The notes: a model not told the origin generated them from the letters alone. A stretch of DNA of 64,000 bases from Brevibacillus sp. (GCA_017656235.1 JACDOF010000001.1:310001-374000), one strand, 5' to 3'. Shown: positions 8,278 to 18,423, counted from the stretch's first letter. Numbers and translations: made by a program.

Positions 8278-11200
8278 ATGTATTTAAAGCGCTTGGAGTT
8301 GATCGGATTCAAATCGTTCGCCGATCGAACGGAGTTGGAGTTCGTACCGGGCGTAACGGCAGTGGTCGGCCCCAACGGCAGCGGCAAAAGCAATGTTTCC
8401 GATGCGATTCGCTGGGTTCTCGGCGAACAAAGTGCCAAATCGCTGCGCGGCGCCAAGATGGAAGATATCATTTTTGCCGGCAGTGATACGCGAAAACCGG
8501 TCAATTTTGCGGAAGTCTCGCTCACCCTGGACAATACCGACCAATCCCTCGGTGTTGAGTATTCGGAAGTAACGATAACCCGGCGGGTATACCGTTCGGG
8601 AGAAAGTGAATACTCCATCAACAACCGTTCCTGCCGGTTAAAAGACATCATGGAGCTGTTTATGGATACGGGTGTCGGCAAAGAGGCGTACTCGATTATC
8701 GGACAGGGACGAATTGAGGAAATCCTCAGCACCAAACCGGAAGATAGACGCGGCATTTTTGAAGAGGCGGCTGGTATTGTCAAATACAAGACGAGGAAAC
8801 GGGAAGCGGAGAAAAAGCTGGACGAGACCGAACAGAACCTGGTGCGCATCCACGATATTACGAGCGAACTGGAAGAGCAGGTGGAACCCTTGGCGGAACA
8901 GGCCGAGAAAGCGAAGGCGTATCAGGCGCTCAAGCAGCAGCTGACCGAACATGAAGTCGCCCTCTATGTCCAGCAGATCGAGGCGGCCCATGCCAGGTGG
9001 CAGGAGTCGTCCGAGCGGGTCAATCAACTGCGCGAGGAATTGGCGGCCCTGTCCGCCAATGCGGCAACCCACGAAGCCAACCTGGAGGAGGCGCGGTACC
9101 ACGTCAGTCAGATCGATCAGTCGATCGAGGAGCTGCAGCAGGCACTGCTGGCCGTAAGCGAAGAGGTGGAAAAAGCGGAGGGGCAGCGGGAAGTACTGAA
9201 GGAACGGCAGCGCAACCTGGCCGCCAATCGACAGCAGACGCTGGAAGCGATGCATCGGCTGACCGAGAAACAGCGGGCAGTGGAAGAGCAGCTCGCTGAG
9301 GAGCAGAAGCGGCTGGCAGAAGCGGAGGCCCGTTTGCAGCAGGCAGAGGCCTCTCTGGTTGAAGCGGAAAACTCGTACGCCGACATGCTTCAGGCGCTGA
9401 CCGATGACGTAGAGTCTTTGAAAAGCGACTACTTTGAGACGTTAAACGAGATGGCCAACCTGCGCAACGACGTACGCCACGCAGAGCAGCTGCTCGCTGC
9501 CCATCAGACGCGCGTGGAACGCCTGCTCAAGGAGCGGGACCGGCTGGTTCAGGAAGAGCGGGACCGGCTGGACAAGCTGGAGATGTACCAGCGGGACGTG
9601 GCCGCTCTGCAAAAAACGATTGAAGAGACGCTGAATCAGTATCACCGGTTGATGGATGGGGTTCGCGAGAGGCAGGACCAGGCAGAGAGCGCCCGCCGTC
9701 AGCTCCATCAGTACGAACAGCGCCGCGAAGCGCTCAAGTCGCGCCTTGATCTGCTAAAAGAGATGCAAAGCGAGTTCGCCGGATTCCAGCAGGGTGTAAA
9801 GGAAATCCTGAAAGCGCGGGAAAAGGGGTTCCGGGGAATTCACGGAGCTGTGGCCGAACTGGTCAAAGTACCGGAAAAAGTGGAAACAGCTATTGAAGTT
9901 GCCCTCGGCGCCGCGCAGCAATACGTCGTAGTCGACGATGAAGCAGTCGGCCGCAAAGCGATTGCCTATCTAAAACAGAACAACCTGGGCAGAGCCACCT
10001 TTCTGCCGCTCGACGTGATCCGGCCTCGTACCCTGCAGGAAAGTGACCGGCGAGCAGTCGAACGGTCGGCCGGTGTGGTCGGGATCGCCAGTCAGCTGGT
10101 TTCCGCGGACTCTCTCTACCGTTCGATTGTAGACTCGCTGCTGGGCAATGTCATTGTCACCGAGACCCTGGAACAGGCCAATCAGGTTGCGCGCACCTGC
10201 AGCTATCGCTACCGGGTTGTCACTCTGGAAGGCGATTTGGTCAATGCCGGCGGCTCGATGACCGGTGGCGCCCTGAAGAAAAATACAGCCAATCTGCTGG
10301 GGCGGAGCCGACAGGCCGAGGAACTCGAGACCTTGCTGGCGGAAACGGACAAGGCGATCGACGAACAGCGTGCGAAGATAGAGAAGTTGACGGCAGAAAT
10401 CAGGAACATGGAACAACAGCAGGAACAGCTGCGCAACCAGGGAGAAACCCTGCGCGTCAAGGAGCAGGAGCAGAAAGGGCTGATCCAGCAGACGGAAGCG
10501 GAAGGAAAGACAATTGCCGAACGGCTGTTTGTTGTCGACCAGGATTTGGAGGGCTACCGGCGGGAGATGAAGGAAGCCGAGCGCAGCGCGAATGAACAAA
10601 AGCAGCGGTTGGAGCAGCTTGTCCAGGTAGAGCGCCAGTTGACGGAACAGATTGCTGCAGCCGAAACAAAACGGCAGCAGCAGCTCTCCAGCAAGGAAGA
10701 GATGAACGAGCGAATCACCAGCCTGAAAATACAGGCTGCGCAGGTGAAGCAAGAGCACCAGTCCCGCAGCGAACAGGTGGAACGGCTCGGACAGCAGCTT
10801 GAAACGCTGAAACGGGAATGGGCAGAAGCAAACGAAACACTGGCCCAGTTGGACCAGCAGGATGAGGAAAGCAAGGAATCCTTAAAGCAATTGGATGAAA
10901 AGATCGCTGAGCGGCGGCAGGACAAGGAACGGGTAACATCGTTGATTCAGGAAAGGCGCAGCGAGCGCGCGACGCTGTACGCCCGCCAGGAACAGTTGGA
11001 AGCAGATGCGAAAGAAGTGCTGAAACAGGTGAAAAAACAAGAAGAGCACCTGCATCAGGAAGAGGTAAAGGCGAACCGTTTTGATGTAGAACTGGATCAC
11101 TTGCTGACCAAGCTCTCGGAAGAGTACGAACTCAGCTATGAACTGGCCAAACAGCAACATCCGCCCCGGGGAGACATCCAGGAACAACAGCAAATTGTCG

Positions 11201-11850
11201 CTCGGCTCAAAAAAGAAATGGCCGCCTTGGGGACGGTAAATCTCGGTGCCATTGAAGAGTACGAACGCCTCTCCGAACGGCTCACGTTTCTCAAAACGCA
11301 GGAGGCGGACCTGAACGAAGCCAAGGAGATGCTGTACCAGGTCATCGCGGAGATGGACGAAGAGATGTCCCGCCGCTTTCGGGAGACATTTGAAGAAATA
11401 CGCGTCCAATTCCAGGAGGTGTTCGTCGAGCTGTTCGGCGGGGGAAGGGCCGATTTGGCCTTGTCACAGCCTGACAACATCCTGGAGACGGGCGTTGACA
11501 TCGTCGCGCAGCCGCCCGGCAAGAAACTCCAAAACCTGGCCCTTCTGTCGGGGGGTGAACGGGCCTTTACTGCGATGGCGCTGCTGTTTGCCATTCTCAA
11601 GGTGAAGCCGGTGCCTTTCTGCGTGCTGGACGAGGTGGAAGCGGCACTGGACGAGGCCAACGTGACCCGTTTCGCCGAGTACATGCACCGCTTCAGCAAG
11701 CAGACTCAGTTTATCTGTGTCACCCACCGCAAGGGAACGATGGAAAATGCCGATGTGCTGTACGGCATCACGATGCAGGAAGGCGGTGTCTCCAAACTGG
11801 TTTCGGTAAAGCTGGAAGATACAAAAAAACTGATGGAAACGGCATCATAG
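8278..11850 (+). CDS. smc: chromosome segregation protein SMC
   Basis: The ATPase of the bacterial condensin, acting with ScpA and ScpB to compact and segregate the origin region. 1190 residues. Walker A GPNGSGKS is at 31-38. Long coiled coils of Glu/Lys/Gln/Arg-rich sequence flank a hinge at about 520-650. The C-terminal head carries the LSGGERA signature and Walker B VLDEVEAALDEAN near 1110. The ATG at 8278 is preceded by AGGGGG; in-frame codons upstream fall in the rnc hairpin and are not used. ftsY follows 30 nt on. Confidence 0.96.
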   Translation: MYLKRLELIGFKSFADRTELEFVPGVTAVVGPNGSGKSNVSDAIRWVLGEQSAKSLRGAKMEDIIFAGSDTRKPVNFAEVSLTLDNTDQSLGVEYSEVTITRRVYRSGESEYSINNRSCRLKDIMELFMDTGVGKEAYSIIGQGRIEEILSTKPEDRRGIFEEAAGIVKYKTRKREAEKKLDETEQNLVRIHDITSELEEQVEPLAEQAEKAKAYQALKQQLTEHEVALYVQQIEAAHARWQESSERVNQLREELAALSANAATHEANLEEARYHVSQIDQSIEELQQALLAVSEEVEKAEGQREVLKERQRNLAANRQQTLEAMHRLTEKQRAVEEQLAEEQKRLAEAEARLQQAEASLVEAENSYADMLQALTDDVESLKSDYFETLNEMANLRNDVRHAEQLLAAHQTRVERLLKERDRLVQEERDRLDKLEMYQRDVAALQKTIEETLNQYHRLMDGVRERQDQAESARRQLHQYEQRREALKSRLDLLKEMQSEFAGFQQGVKEILKAREKGFRGIHGAVAELVKVPEKVETAIEVALGAAQQYVVVDDEAVGRKAIAYLKQNNLGRATFLPLDVIRPRTLQESDRRAVERSAGVVGIASQLVSADSLYRSIVDSLLGNVIVTETLEQANQVARTCSYRYRVVTLEGDLVNAGGSMTGGALKKNTANLLGRSRQAEELETLLAETDKAIDEQRAKIEKLTAEIRNMEQQQEQLRNQGETLRVKEQEQKGLIQQTEAEGKTIAERLFVVDQDLEGYRREMKEAERSANEQKQRLEQLVQVERQLTEQIAAAETKRQQQLSSKEEMNERITSLKIQAAQVKQEHQSRSEQVERLGQQLETLKREWAEANETLAQLDQQDEESKESLKQLDEKIAERRQDKERVTSLIQERRSERATLYARQEQLEADAKEVLKQVKKQEEHLHQEEVKANRFDVELDHLLTKLSEEYELSYELAKQQHPPRGDIQEQQQIVARLKKEMAALGTVNLGAIEEYERLSERLTFLKTQEADLNEAKEMLYQVIAEMDEEMSRRFRETFEEIRVQFQEVFVELFGGGRADLALSQPDNILETGVDIVAQPPGKKLQNLALLSGGERAFTAMALLFAILKVKPVPFCVLDEVEAALDEANVTRFAEYMHRFSKQTQFICVTHRKGTMENADVLYGITMQEGGVSKLVSVKLEDTKKLMETAS

Positions 11851-11880
11851 GATACCTGAAGGACGATAGGAGGAGCGCTG

Positions 11881-12897
11881 GTGAGTTTTTTCAAGAAGCT
11901 GCGCGACAAGATCGTGCAAAAATCAGGAGAGGTTACCCAAAAGTTTACGGAAGGGTTGACCAAAACCAGGGACGTCCTTGTCGGCAAGGTGGAAGAACTG
12001 GTCCGCCGTTACAAGAAGATCGACGAAGATTTTTTTGAAGAACTGGAGGAAATCCTGATCGGCGCCGACGTCGGGGTAACCACCGTGATGGAACTGATTG
12101 ACGGGTTGCGGGACGAGGTGCGCAAGCAGAAGATTGAGAGTGCGCGCGAGCTGCAGCCGATTCTCTCTGAACGGCTGGTGGCGCTCTTGCAGCACGACGG
12201 TGAGCAGAATACCGGTCTCTCCATTGAAAAGGGACGACTCAATGTGATCCTGTTCGTCGGCGTCAACGGGGTTGGCAAAACGACAACAATCGGCAAAATG
12301 GCCCATATGCTGAAGCAGCAGGGTTACAAGGTGCTGCTGGCTGCGGGCGATACGTTTCGTGCCGCTGCCATCGAGCAGTTGGAAGTATGGGGAGAGCGCG
12401 TGGGAGCAGAGGTAATCCGACACGCCCAAGGCGCCGATCCGGCGGCCGTGATCTACGATGCGATGCAGGCGGCCAAATCGCGGGGAGTGGATGTGCTGCT
12501 CTGCGACACAGCCGGGCGTCTGCAGAACAAGGTCAACCTGATGGAAGAGTTGAACAAGATTTATCGCGTCGTACAGCGGGAAGTGCCCGGAGCACCGCAC
12601 GAAGTGCTGCTGGTTCTCGATGCCACGACCGGCCAGAACGCCCTCTCGCAGGCCAGGACATTCGGCCAGGCAGCAGGCGTGACCGGTATCGTCCTGACCA
12701 AGCTTGATGGGACAGCCAAAGGCGGGATCGTGATTGCCATCCGCAACGAGCTGAATCTGCCGGTGAAGTACGTGGGCCTGGGTGAGAAGATGGACGATTT
12801 GCAGCCGTTTGATCCAGAGCAGTTCGTACACGCTTTGTTCGCCGGACTGATCGAGCAGGAAGAGACAGCGGAGCAGGATGTCAATAAAAATCCTTGA
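11881..12897 (+). CDS. ftsY: signal recognition particle receptor FtsY
   Basis: Membrane-associated SRP-type GTPase that docks Ffh-ribosome complexes at SecYEG. An N-terminal basic amphipathic stretch and NG domain are seen: P-loop [10 protein letters not shown] near 127, DTAGRLQ near 208 and [10 protein letters not shown] near 273. The acidic A domain is very short, as in other Bacillales. 338 residues with a GTG start after an ATAGGAGGAG site. The promoter of ylxM-ffh overlaps its 3' end. Confidence 0.96.
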   Translation: MSFFKKLRDKIVQKSGEVTQKFTEGLTKTRDVLVGKVEELVRRYKKIDEDFFEELEEILIGADVGVTTVMELIDGLRDEVRKQKIESARELQPILSERLVALLQHDGEQNTGLSIEKGRLNVILFVGVNGVGKTTTIGKMAHMLKQQGYKVLLAAGDTFRAAAIEQLEVWGERVGAEVIRHAQGADPAAVIYDAMQAAKSRGVDVLLCDTAGRLQNKVNLMEELNKIYRVVQREVPGAPHEVLLVLDATTGQNALSQARTFGQAAGVTGIVLTKLDGTAKGGIVIAIRNELNLPVKYVGLGEKMDDLQPFDPEQFVHALFAGLIEQEETAEQDVNKNP

Positions 12898-12922
12898 CAG
12901 CACCTGCGGTTTTGGGTAGTAT
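12894..12922 (+). promoter_or_regulatory. sigma-A promoter of ylxM-ffh
   Basis: The -35 TTGACA (12894-12899), overlapping the ftsY stop, and the -10 TAGTAT (12917-12922) are exactly 17 bp apart. A 7-bp hairpin at 12936-12955 follows in the leader. Confidence 0.8.
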
Positions 12923-12994
12923 TAGTTATGGTCTTGTAAAGGCAAATTCCTTTACAGCGTCGCAACCGAGGAAACGGCAAAGGATTGGTTCTTC

Positions 12995-13333
12995 ATGTTG
13001 GAAAAGACCAATCAGGTGAATCTCTTGTTCGACTTTTACGCGCCTCTGTTAAAAGGGAAGCAGCGTGAATACCTGGAGCTTTACTACCTGGATGATCTGT
13101 CGCTGGGCGAGATTGCTGAGATGTACGAGGTCAGCCGGCAGGCGGTGTACGATCACATCAAGCGGGCGGAGAAGCAGTTGTTCGAGTACGAGCAGAAGCT
13201 GCAGCTTGCGGCTCGGCACGAACTGCGCAAGAAGCTGTACGCCCGCATGAACATCCTGGCGGAAGAGCTCCCCGCTGGCGATGCAAGAGATGAACTGCTT
13301 TCTTTGCTCCACCAACTCTCAGAGATGGACTAG
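12995..13333 (+). CDS. ylxM: YlxM, SRP-associated helix-turn-helix protein
   Basis: A 112-residue sigma-70 region 4-like helix-turn-helix protein. [20 protein letters not shown] near residues 30-50 is the DNA-recognition type helix pair. YlxM is always found beside ffh in Firmicutes and binds or modulates SRP in streptococci; its role here is inferred. It lies 11 nt upstream of ffh, so the two are co-transcribed. Confidence 0.93.
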   Translation: MLEKTNQVNLLFDFYAPLLKGKQREYLELYYLDDLSLGEIAEMYEVSRQAVYDHIKRAEKQLFEYEQKLQLAARHELRKKLYARMNILAEELPAGDARDELLSLLHQLSEMD

Positions 13334-13344
13334 GAGGGGCGCAC

Positions 13345-14742
13345 ATGGCATTTGAAAGCTTGGCAAGTCGGTTGCAAAGTGCTTTTGATAAACTGCGCGG
13401 CAGAGGCAAGATTGACGAAGCTGCCGTAAACGAAGCAATGCGCGAGGTACGCCTCGCCTTGCTGGAAGCGGACGTCAACTTCAAGGTGGTCAAGGAGTTT
13501 GTCGCCCGTGTCAAGGAGCGGGCCGTCGGCCAGGAAGTGTTGAAGAGTTTGACGCCTGGTCAGATGGTGATCAAGGTGGTCAACGAAGAACTGACGCAGT
13601 TAATGGGCGGTGACGTCGCCAAGATCGCTGCGGCAGCCAAGCCGCCAACCGTTGTCATGATGGTCGGTCTGCAGGGCGCAGGGAAGACGACCACGACGGG
13701 CAAACTGGCCAAATACCTGCTCAAGCAAAACCGCAAACCGCTGCTGGTGGCGGGAGATATTTACCGGCCAGCGGCGATTAAACAGCTGCAGGTGCTGGGG
13801 GAGCAGGTTGGTGTACCCGTGTTTGCGCTTGGCGATCAGATAAGTCCGGTCGACATCGCGCGGCAGGCGATTGATTACGCCAAAGAACAGCACCTCGACT
13901 ATGTGCTGATCGATACGGCAGGCCGCCTGCACATCGACGAAGCGCTTATGGATGAACTGCAGCAGATTCGCGAAGTGGCCAAGCCGGACGAGATCCTGCT
14001 CGTTGTCGACGCGATGACGGGTCAAGATGCCGTAAATGTGGCGGAAAGCTTCAACAACCAGTTGGAGATAACCGGTGTCATTCTGACCAAACTGGACGGT
14101 GATACCCGGGGAGGTGCCGCTCTTTCGGTCAAGGCGGTTACCGGCAAGCCGATCAAGTTCGCGGGCATGGGTGAAAAGCTTGACAGCCTGGAGCCATTTT
14201 ACCCGGATCGGATGGCCTCGCGGATTCTCGGCATGGGGGATGTGCTGAGCCTGATCGAAAAGGCCCAGGAAGCGGTCGATGCCGAAAAGGCGAAGCAGAT
14301 GGAACAGCAGATGCGCCAAGGGGAGTTTACCTTCGACATGTTCCTCGAATCGATGGAGCAGATGCGCAAGCTCGGACCGCTGGAGGACCTGCTGGGGATG
14401 CTGCCGGGGATGAACCGAAAGGCGATGAAAGACCTTAAAGTGGACGAGAAACAGCTTGCCCGTACGGAGGCGATCGTCAAGTCCATGACCAAGGCGGAGC
14501 GGGCCAACCCCGATCTCCTGAATGCCAGCCGCCGCAAGCGGATCGCTGCTGGCAGCGGCACAAGCGTGCAGGAAGTGAACCGTTTCATCAAGCAGTTTGA
14601 AGAGATGAAAAAGATGATGAAGCAGTTCTCCGGGGCAGCTGACAAAATGATGAAAAAGGGAAAGAAAAAAGGCTTGAAACTGCCGTTTGCAGGCAAGGCG
14701 CCGAACAATTTTCCCTTTAACTTCAAACCCCCATTCAAGTAA
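13345..14742 (+). CDS. ffh: signal recognition particle protein Ffh
   Basis: The SRP54 homologue, binding signal peptides and 4.5S/scRNA. The NG GTPase domain has GLQGAGKTTTTGKLA near 106, DTAGRLHID near 190 and TKLDGDTRGG near 248. A C-terminal Met-rich M domain follows, with many methionines after residue 310, ending in a basic tail. A TAGGAGGGG site precedes the ATG. 465 residues, slightly longer than the family mean because of the tail. Confidence 0.97.
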   Translation: MAFESLASRLQSAFDKLRGRGKIDEAAVNEAMREVRLALLEADVNFKVVKEFVARVKERAVGQEVLKSLTPGQMVIKVVNEELTQLMGGDVAKIAAAAKPPTVVMMVGLQGAGKTTTTGKLAKYLLKQNRKPLLVAGDIYRPAAIKQLQVLGEQVGVPVFALGDQISPVDIARQAIDYAKEQHLDYVLIDTAGRLHIDEALMDELQQIREVAKPDEILLVVDAMTGQDAVNVAESFNNQLEITGVILTKLDGDTRGGAALSVKAVTGKPIKFAGMGEKLDSLEPFYPDRMASRILGMGDVLSLIEKAQEAVDAEKAKQMEQQMRQGEFTFDMFLESMEQMRKLGPLEDLLGMLPGMNRKAMKDLKVDEKQLARTEAIVKSMTKAERANPDLLNASRRKRIAAGSGTSVQEVNRFIKQFEEMKKMMKQFSGAADKMMKKGKKKGLKLPFAGKAPNNFPFNFKPPFK

Positions 14743-14750
14743 TGAATTTG

Positions 14751-14799
14751 TGAACTCTCTTCGCGGCAGTGCCCGTTGGGCTTAAGCCGCGATAGTTCA
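14751..14799 (+). promoter_or_regulatory. structured leader hairpin upstream of rpsP
   Basis: Nested inverted repeats: TGAACT (14751-14756) with AGTTCA (14794-14799), CGCGGC (14762-14767) with GCCGCG (14786-14791), and an inner GCCC/GGGC pair. No T-run follows, so this is a folded ffh-rpsP intergenic RNA rather than an obvious terminator. It could be a ribosomal-protein leader; I know of no matching family. Confidence 0.45.
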
Positions 14800-14856
14800 G
14801 ATAAAGTGATGACTGGCGACGCGAAAAGCGTTGATCATAACAGGAGGTGAGACACG

Positions 14857-15129
14857 ATGGCAGTTAAGATTCGTCTGAAGCGGATGGGTTCCAAGAAGAA
14901 TCCGTTCTACCGCGTAGTGGTGGCAGACTCCCGCTCCCCGCGCGACGGCCGCTTCATTGAGGAAATCGGCTACTACAATCCAGTAGCGCAGCCGGCTGTT
15001 GTCAAAATCGATGAAGACAAGGCTGTAAAGTGGATTCTCAATGGCGCCGCTCCGACCGACACAGTGCGCAACCTGTTGTCCAAAGCGGGTGTACTGGCAC
15101 GAGTTCACGAAGCAAAATACAGCAAGTAA
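14857..15129 (+). CDS. rpsP: 30S ribosomal protein S16
   Basis: A 90-residue S16 with the conserved start [19 protein letters not shown] and [20 protein letters not shown]. An AGGAGGTGAG ribosome binding site is present. First of the classic rpsP-khpA-ylqD-rimM-trmD-rplS series. Confidence 0.97.
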   Translation: MAVKIRLKRMGSKKNPFYRVVVADSRSPRDGRFIEEIGYYNPVAQPAVVKIDEDKAVKWILNGAAPTDTVRNLLSKAGVLARVHEAKYSK

Positions 15130-15150
15130 TCGCTTCTTGCGGGGGGTCAT

Positions 15151-15381
15151 GTGATGAAAGAGTTGATCGAAACGATCGCAAAGGCTCTGGTTGATCATCC
15201 GGAAGAAGTGCGCGTAAACGCAGTGGAAAAAGAGCGACTGCTTGTATTTGAACTGTCCGTGCACCCTGACGACATGGGCAAGGTCATTGGCAAGCAAGGC
15301 CGCATCGCCAAGGCCCTGCGCACCGTGGTTGCTGCCGCTGCTGTGCAGACGGACAAGCGGGTTGCGGTTGATATCGTATAA
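15151..15381 (+). CDS. khpA: KH-domain RNA-binding protein KhpA (YlqC)
   Basis: A 76-residue single KH-domain protein. The nucleic-acid-binding GxxG loop is in GKVIGKQGRIAKALR near residue 46. In Gram-positives KhpA works with KhpB/Jag as an RNA chaperone affecting cell elongation. The GTG at 15151 is directly followed by an in-frame ATG (15154); either could start. It sits 21 nt after rpsP and is closed by a terminator. Confidence 0.93.
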   Translation: MMKELIETIAKALVDHPEEVRVNAVEKERLLVFELSVHPDDMGKVIGKQGRIAKALRTVVAAAAVQTDKRVAVDIV

Positions 15382-15414
15382 AAAGGCTGGGAGCGTGTGC
15401 ATCCCGGCTTTTTT
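15381..15414 (+). terminator. intrinsic terminator after khpA
   Basis: A 13-bp A-rich/T-rich stem with a GC core (GCTGGGA pairing with TCCCGGC, one G-T) and a T-run right after the khpA stop. ylqD starts 28 nt later, so ylqD-rimM-trmD may depend on read-through. Confidence 0.75.
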
Positions 15415-15442
15415 GATATGGGGTACATAGGGAGGAAGAACC

Positions 15443-15865
15443 GTGATTACCATTCTCCGTCCTGTACAGGTTAAGATGATCATAACCGAGACGTCCCGCA
15501 AACTCCTCTTGTCCGAATACAGGCAAAAAATGAAACAACTGCAAAGTGAATTGCAGCAGTGGCAGTTTCAGGGCCGAAAACTGCTTGCGGAAGCACAGAA
15601 AAAACCGGGAGATGCCTACAAGCTGGCGGTGGAGCGCGTGGCACGGGAAGAGCGGGTACGCCGCGAAAAGCTGGAAATGCTTCACTTTCAGATCAAGCAG
15701 GTGGAAAACCTTCCGCTGGGCAGCGAGATTGCCTATACGACTGTGGAAAGCAGTGTGCAGGTGAAGGTGGGCGATGTTTGGGATGAAGTCATGGGCGGAA
15801 CGGAAATCATTTTAAAGGATGGAGTAATTGCGGAGATTCGCCAAGGAGGTCGGACGCGTGAGTGA
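15443..15865 (+). CDS. ylqD: YlqD family protein
   Basis: A 140-residue protein of the YlqD family, found between khpA and rimM in Bacilli. A central charged helical region (about 30-85) is probably coiled coil, followed by a beta-rich C-terminal part. Function unknown. A GGAGGAAGAACC site supports the GTG start. Its 3' end overlaps the rimM start by 8 nt. Confidence 0.85.
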   Translation: MITILRPVQVKMIITETSRKLLLSEYRQKMKQLQSELQQWQFQGRKLLAEAQKKPGDAYKLAVERVAREERVRREKLEMLHFQIKQVENLPLGSEIAYTTVESSVQVKVGDVWDEVMGGTEIILKDGVIAEIRQGGRTRE

Positions 15866-16376
15866 GAAACGTTACTTTGGCGTGGGCAAGTTGGTAAACA
15901 CACAGGGATTGCGCGGCGAGGTACGAGTGATCTCCACCACCGACTTCCCCGAGGAGCGGTTTAAAAAAGGCAGCCGTCTGTATTTGTTTCATCCGACGTT
16001 GGCAGAACCGCTTGAGGTTACCGTGGCATCGTGGCGGAAGCACAAGGGATTTGAACTTTTGAAGTTCGAAGGGTACGATTCCATCAACGACGTAGAGAAG
16101 TTTAAGGGCGGCGAGCTTAAAATAACAGAGGATCAGTTGATGGAGCTGGAGGAAGACGAATATTACATCCATCAACTGGTCGGCTGTGAAGTGGTGACAG
16201 ACGAAGGGGAAACGTTGGGTAAGATTGTTGACGTGCTTACACCGGGGGCCAACGATGTCTGGGTGGTCCGGGGACCTAAGGGCGAGATTTATCTCCCTTT
16301 TATTGACGACTGCATCAAACAGGTCGACATCGAAAACAAGCGTGTCGTCTGCCACCTGATGGAAGGGCTGCTGTAA
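15858..16376 (+). CDS. rimM: ribosome maturation factor RimM
   Basis: A 16S processing factor that binds S19 during 30S head assembly. 172 residues with the N-terminal [18 protein letters not shown] motif and a C-terminal PRC-barrel ([13 protein letters not shown]). The GTG at 15858 sits 8 nt after AAGGAGG. An in-frame reading further upstream lies inside ylqD and is rejected. trmD follows by 12 nt. Confidence 0.95.
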   Translation: MSEKRYFGVGKLVNTQGLRGEVRVISTTDFPEERFKKGSRLYLFHPTLAEPLEVTVASWRKHKGFELLKFEGYDSINDVEKFKGGELKITEDQLMELEEDEYYIHQLVGCEVVTDEGETLGKIVDVLTPGANDVWVVRGPKGEIYLPFIDDCIKQVDIENKRVVCHLMEGLL

Positions 16377-16388
16377 AAGGAGGCCATC

Positions 16389-17141
16389 ATGCGGATCGAC
16401 ATACTCACCTTGTTCCCGGAGATGTTCACGGGCGTGCTCGGCTCGAGCATTCTTGGCAAGGCGGAGGAAAAGGGGCTCGTACAGTATCATGTGGTCAACT
16501 TCCGCGAGTATTCCAGGAGCAAGCACGGAACCGTGGACGACGTGCCGTACGGCGGCGGTGGGGGGATGGTTCTGAAACCGGAACCGCTGTTTGACGCAGT
16601 GGAAGCGATTGTCGGCGAGGAGAAACCGCGGATTATCCTGCTGTGCCCGCAGGGAAGACCATACACCCAGGCCCTGGCGGAGGAGCTGGCTCGTGAGCAG
16701 CATCTGGTTTTGATCTGCGGTCATTACGAGGGTTATGACGAGCGAATCCGGCAGCATCTGGCCACCGATGAAATATCGATTGGCGATTATGTGCTCACAG
16801 GCGGTGAACTGGCAGCCATGGTGGTCGTCGACAGTGTGGTCCGGCTGCTCCCGGGAGCGCTTGGCAATGAGCGTTCGGCTGTCGCCGATTCGTTCTCCAC
16901 CGGACTGCTGGAACACCCCCATTACACGCGGCCGGCGGAATATCGCGGCTGGAAGGTGCCGGATGTTCTCTTATCGGGCCATCACGCCAACATTGAACGC
17001 TGGCGTTTAAAGGAGTCGCTGAGACGGACGATGGAGCGGCGGCCGGATCTGCTCGCACAGATGGAGTTGACACCGCTGATGAAGGAACTGCTGGACGAAC
17101 TGCGTCAAGAACAAAAAAACAGCGGACAGGCTGGCGAATAG
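16389..17141 (+). CDS. trmD: tRNA (guanosine(37)-N1)-methyltransferase
   Basis: Makes m1G37 in tRNAs reading CNN codons, preventing frameshifts. SPOUT-fold knot motifs are seen: [14 protein letters not shown] near 57, GHYEGYDER near 112 and [12 protein letters not shown] near 132. 250 residues, normal for Bacilli. An AAAGGAGG site precedes the ATG. Confidence 0.97.
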   Translation: MRIDILTLFPEMFTGVLGSSILGKAEEKGLVQYHVVNFREYSRSKHGTVDDVPYGGGGGMVLKPEPLFDAVEAIVGEEKPRIILLCPQGRPYTQALAEELAREQHLVLICGHYEGYDERIRQHLATDEISIGDYVLTGGELAAMVVVDSVVRLLPGALGNERSAVADSFSTGLLEHPHYTRPAEYRGWKVPDVLLSGHHANIERWRLKESLRRTMERRPDLLAQMELTPLMKELLDELRQEQKNSGQAGE

Positions 17142-17143
17142 AC

Positions 17144-17172
17144 TTGTCGAGACATTCCAGGTGTGGTAATAT
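17144..17172 (+). promoter_or_regulatory. rplS promoter (extended -10)
   Basis: The -35 TTGTCG (17144-17149) is 17 bp from the -10 TAATAT (17167-17172), which carries an upstream TGG extension. It starts right after the trmD stop. Confidence 0.75.
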
Positions 17173-17186
17173 GATTCTTGTGGCAT

Positions 17187-17246
17187 TTTGCCCGCTGACT
17201 AAGGCGGTCCGCTACTCGTACGTCGGCAGACGTCCGGCTGGGCAAA
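17187..17246 (+). ncRNA. L19-type ribosomal protein leader
   Basis: TTTGCCC (17187-17193) pairs with GGGCAAA (17240-17246), enclosing further small helices including an ACGT/ACGT hairpin. It lies between the rplS promoter and its ribosome binding site. Bacilli are known to carry an autoregulatory L19 leader here. I assign this by position and fold, not by a covariance search. Confidence 0.6.
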
Positions 17247-17283
17247 GGCGAGTATGAACGTCTGATCGGAAGGAGGGAGACAG

Positions 17284-17631
17284 ATGAACCAAGTTATCCG
17301 TGAACTGGAAAAAGAACAGTTGAGACAGGATCTTCCTGCGTTCCGGCCAGGTGATACCGTACGTGTACACGTAAAGGTAATCGAGGGTCAGCGCGAGCGT
17401 ATCCAGGTTTTTGAAGGCGTCGTGATTCGCCGCCGCGGCACCGGGATCAGCGAGACATTTACCGTGCGCAAAGTATCGTACGGTGTAGGTGTTGAGCGTA
17501 CCTTCCCGCTGCATTCGCCGAAGATCGACAAAATCGAACTTGTACGTCAAGGTCGCGTTCGCCGCGCGAAGCTGTACTACCTGCGCAACCGCGTCGGAAA
17601 AGCAGCGCGCATCAAGGAGATTCACCGTTAA
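17284..17631 (+). CDS. rplS: 50S ribosomal protein L19
   Basis: A 115-residue L19 with the conserved [20 protein letters not shown] and [17 protein letters not shown] segments. An AAGGAGGGAGAC site precedes the ATG. It has its own promoter and leader, so it can be expressed apart from trmD. Confidence 0.97.
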   Translation: MNQVIRELEKEQLRQDLPAFRPGDTVRVHVKVIEGQRERIQVFEGVVIRRRGTGISETFTVRKVSYGVGVERTFPLHSPKIDKIELVRQGRVRRAKLYYLRNRVGKAARIKEIHR

Positions 17632-17771
17632 TCAATACGGGTATTCCCCCTTTTCCTTTCTCACAACCCCTCACCTCCTCTTTCAACAGAGGACGGCACA
17701 GGCGGGTAAACACATGGGTGGGGGGAACACATACCCATCAAGGCGAAATAACACACCATCATTCTTTCATG

Positions 17772-17804
17772 AAGGGGGGCCTGGGATTCCAGTCCCCCTT
17801 TTTT
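17772..17804 (+). terminator. intrinsic terminator between rplS and lepB
   Basis: AAGGGGG pairs with CCCCCTT around an inner CTGG/CCAG helix, followed by six or more T. The other part of the 225-nt rplS-lepB gap holds one small ATGGGT/ACCCAT inverted repeat and nothing else recognisable. Confidence 0.8.
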
Positions 17805-17856
17805 CTTCTTAACAAGGGTGAGGAAACTGAACGCCACGGAGCAGGAGGACAATGAC

Positions 17857-18414
17857 ATGAGCGAAGAAAAAACCTCCATCACAGGCAGAAGCGAGGTGTG
17901 GGAGTGGATCAAGGCTTTGGCGATTGCCATCGTGTTTGCCTTCCTGATCCGAACCTTCCTGTTTGCCCCGTTCATCGTGGAAGGGGAATCGATGGAGACA
18001 ACTCTGCACAACAACGAAAAACTGGTTGTGAACAAAGCGATCTACTACCTTAAGGAACCTCAGCGCGGTGACATTGTCGTTTTTCATGCCGAGGCTGATC
18101 GAGACTACATCAAGCGCGTCATTGGTGTCCCCGGCGACACGGTGGAGATGCGCGACGACACGCTGTATATAAATGGGAATCCAGTCCCCGAACCATATCT
18201 GGAGGAAAACAAGGAAAAAGTAAAAGGGGCCAATGAACCGCTGACCGAGGATTTTGGTCCGGTAACCGTGCCGGAAGGGCAGATTTTTGTGCTTGGTGAC
18301 AATCGGCAAAACAGCCGGGACAGCCGCGCGCTTGGCTCCGTGGACATTGAAGCAGTGGTAGGGCGCGCCGAATTTGTTTTTTGGCCGCTCAGCCATATCC
18401 GCTGGACAAGGTAG
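17857..18414 (+). CDS. lepB: type I signal peptidase
   Basis: Cleaves Sec and Tat signal peptides outside the membrane. One N-terminal transmembrane segment (about residues 17-38) is followed by the catalytic Ser in VEGESM near 43 and the general-base Lys in YIKRVIGVPGD near 84. Box E GDNRQNSRDSR near 147 is typical of this SipS class. The ATG at 17857 is 8 nt after AGGAGG. 185 residues. The stop sits next to the rbgA start. Confidence 0.95.
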   Translation: MSEEKTSITGRSEVWEWIKALAIAIVFAFLIRTFLFAPFIVEGESMETTLHNNEKLVVNKAIYYLKEPQRGDIVVFHAEADRDYIKRVIGVPGDTVEMRDDTLYINGNPVPEPYLEENKEKVKGANEPLTEDFGPVTVPEGQIFVLGDNRQNSRDSRALGSVDIEAVVGRAEFVFWPLSHIRWTR

Positions 18415-18423
18415 GTGACATCT

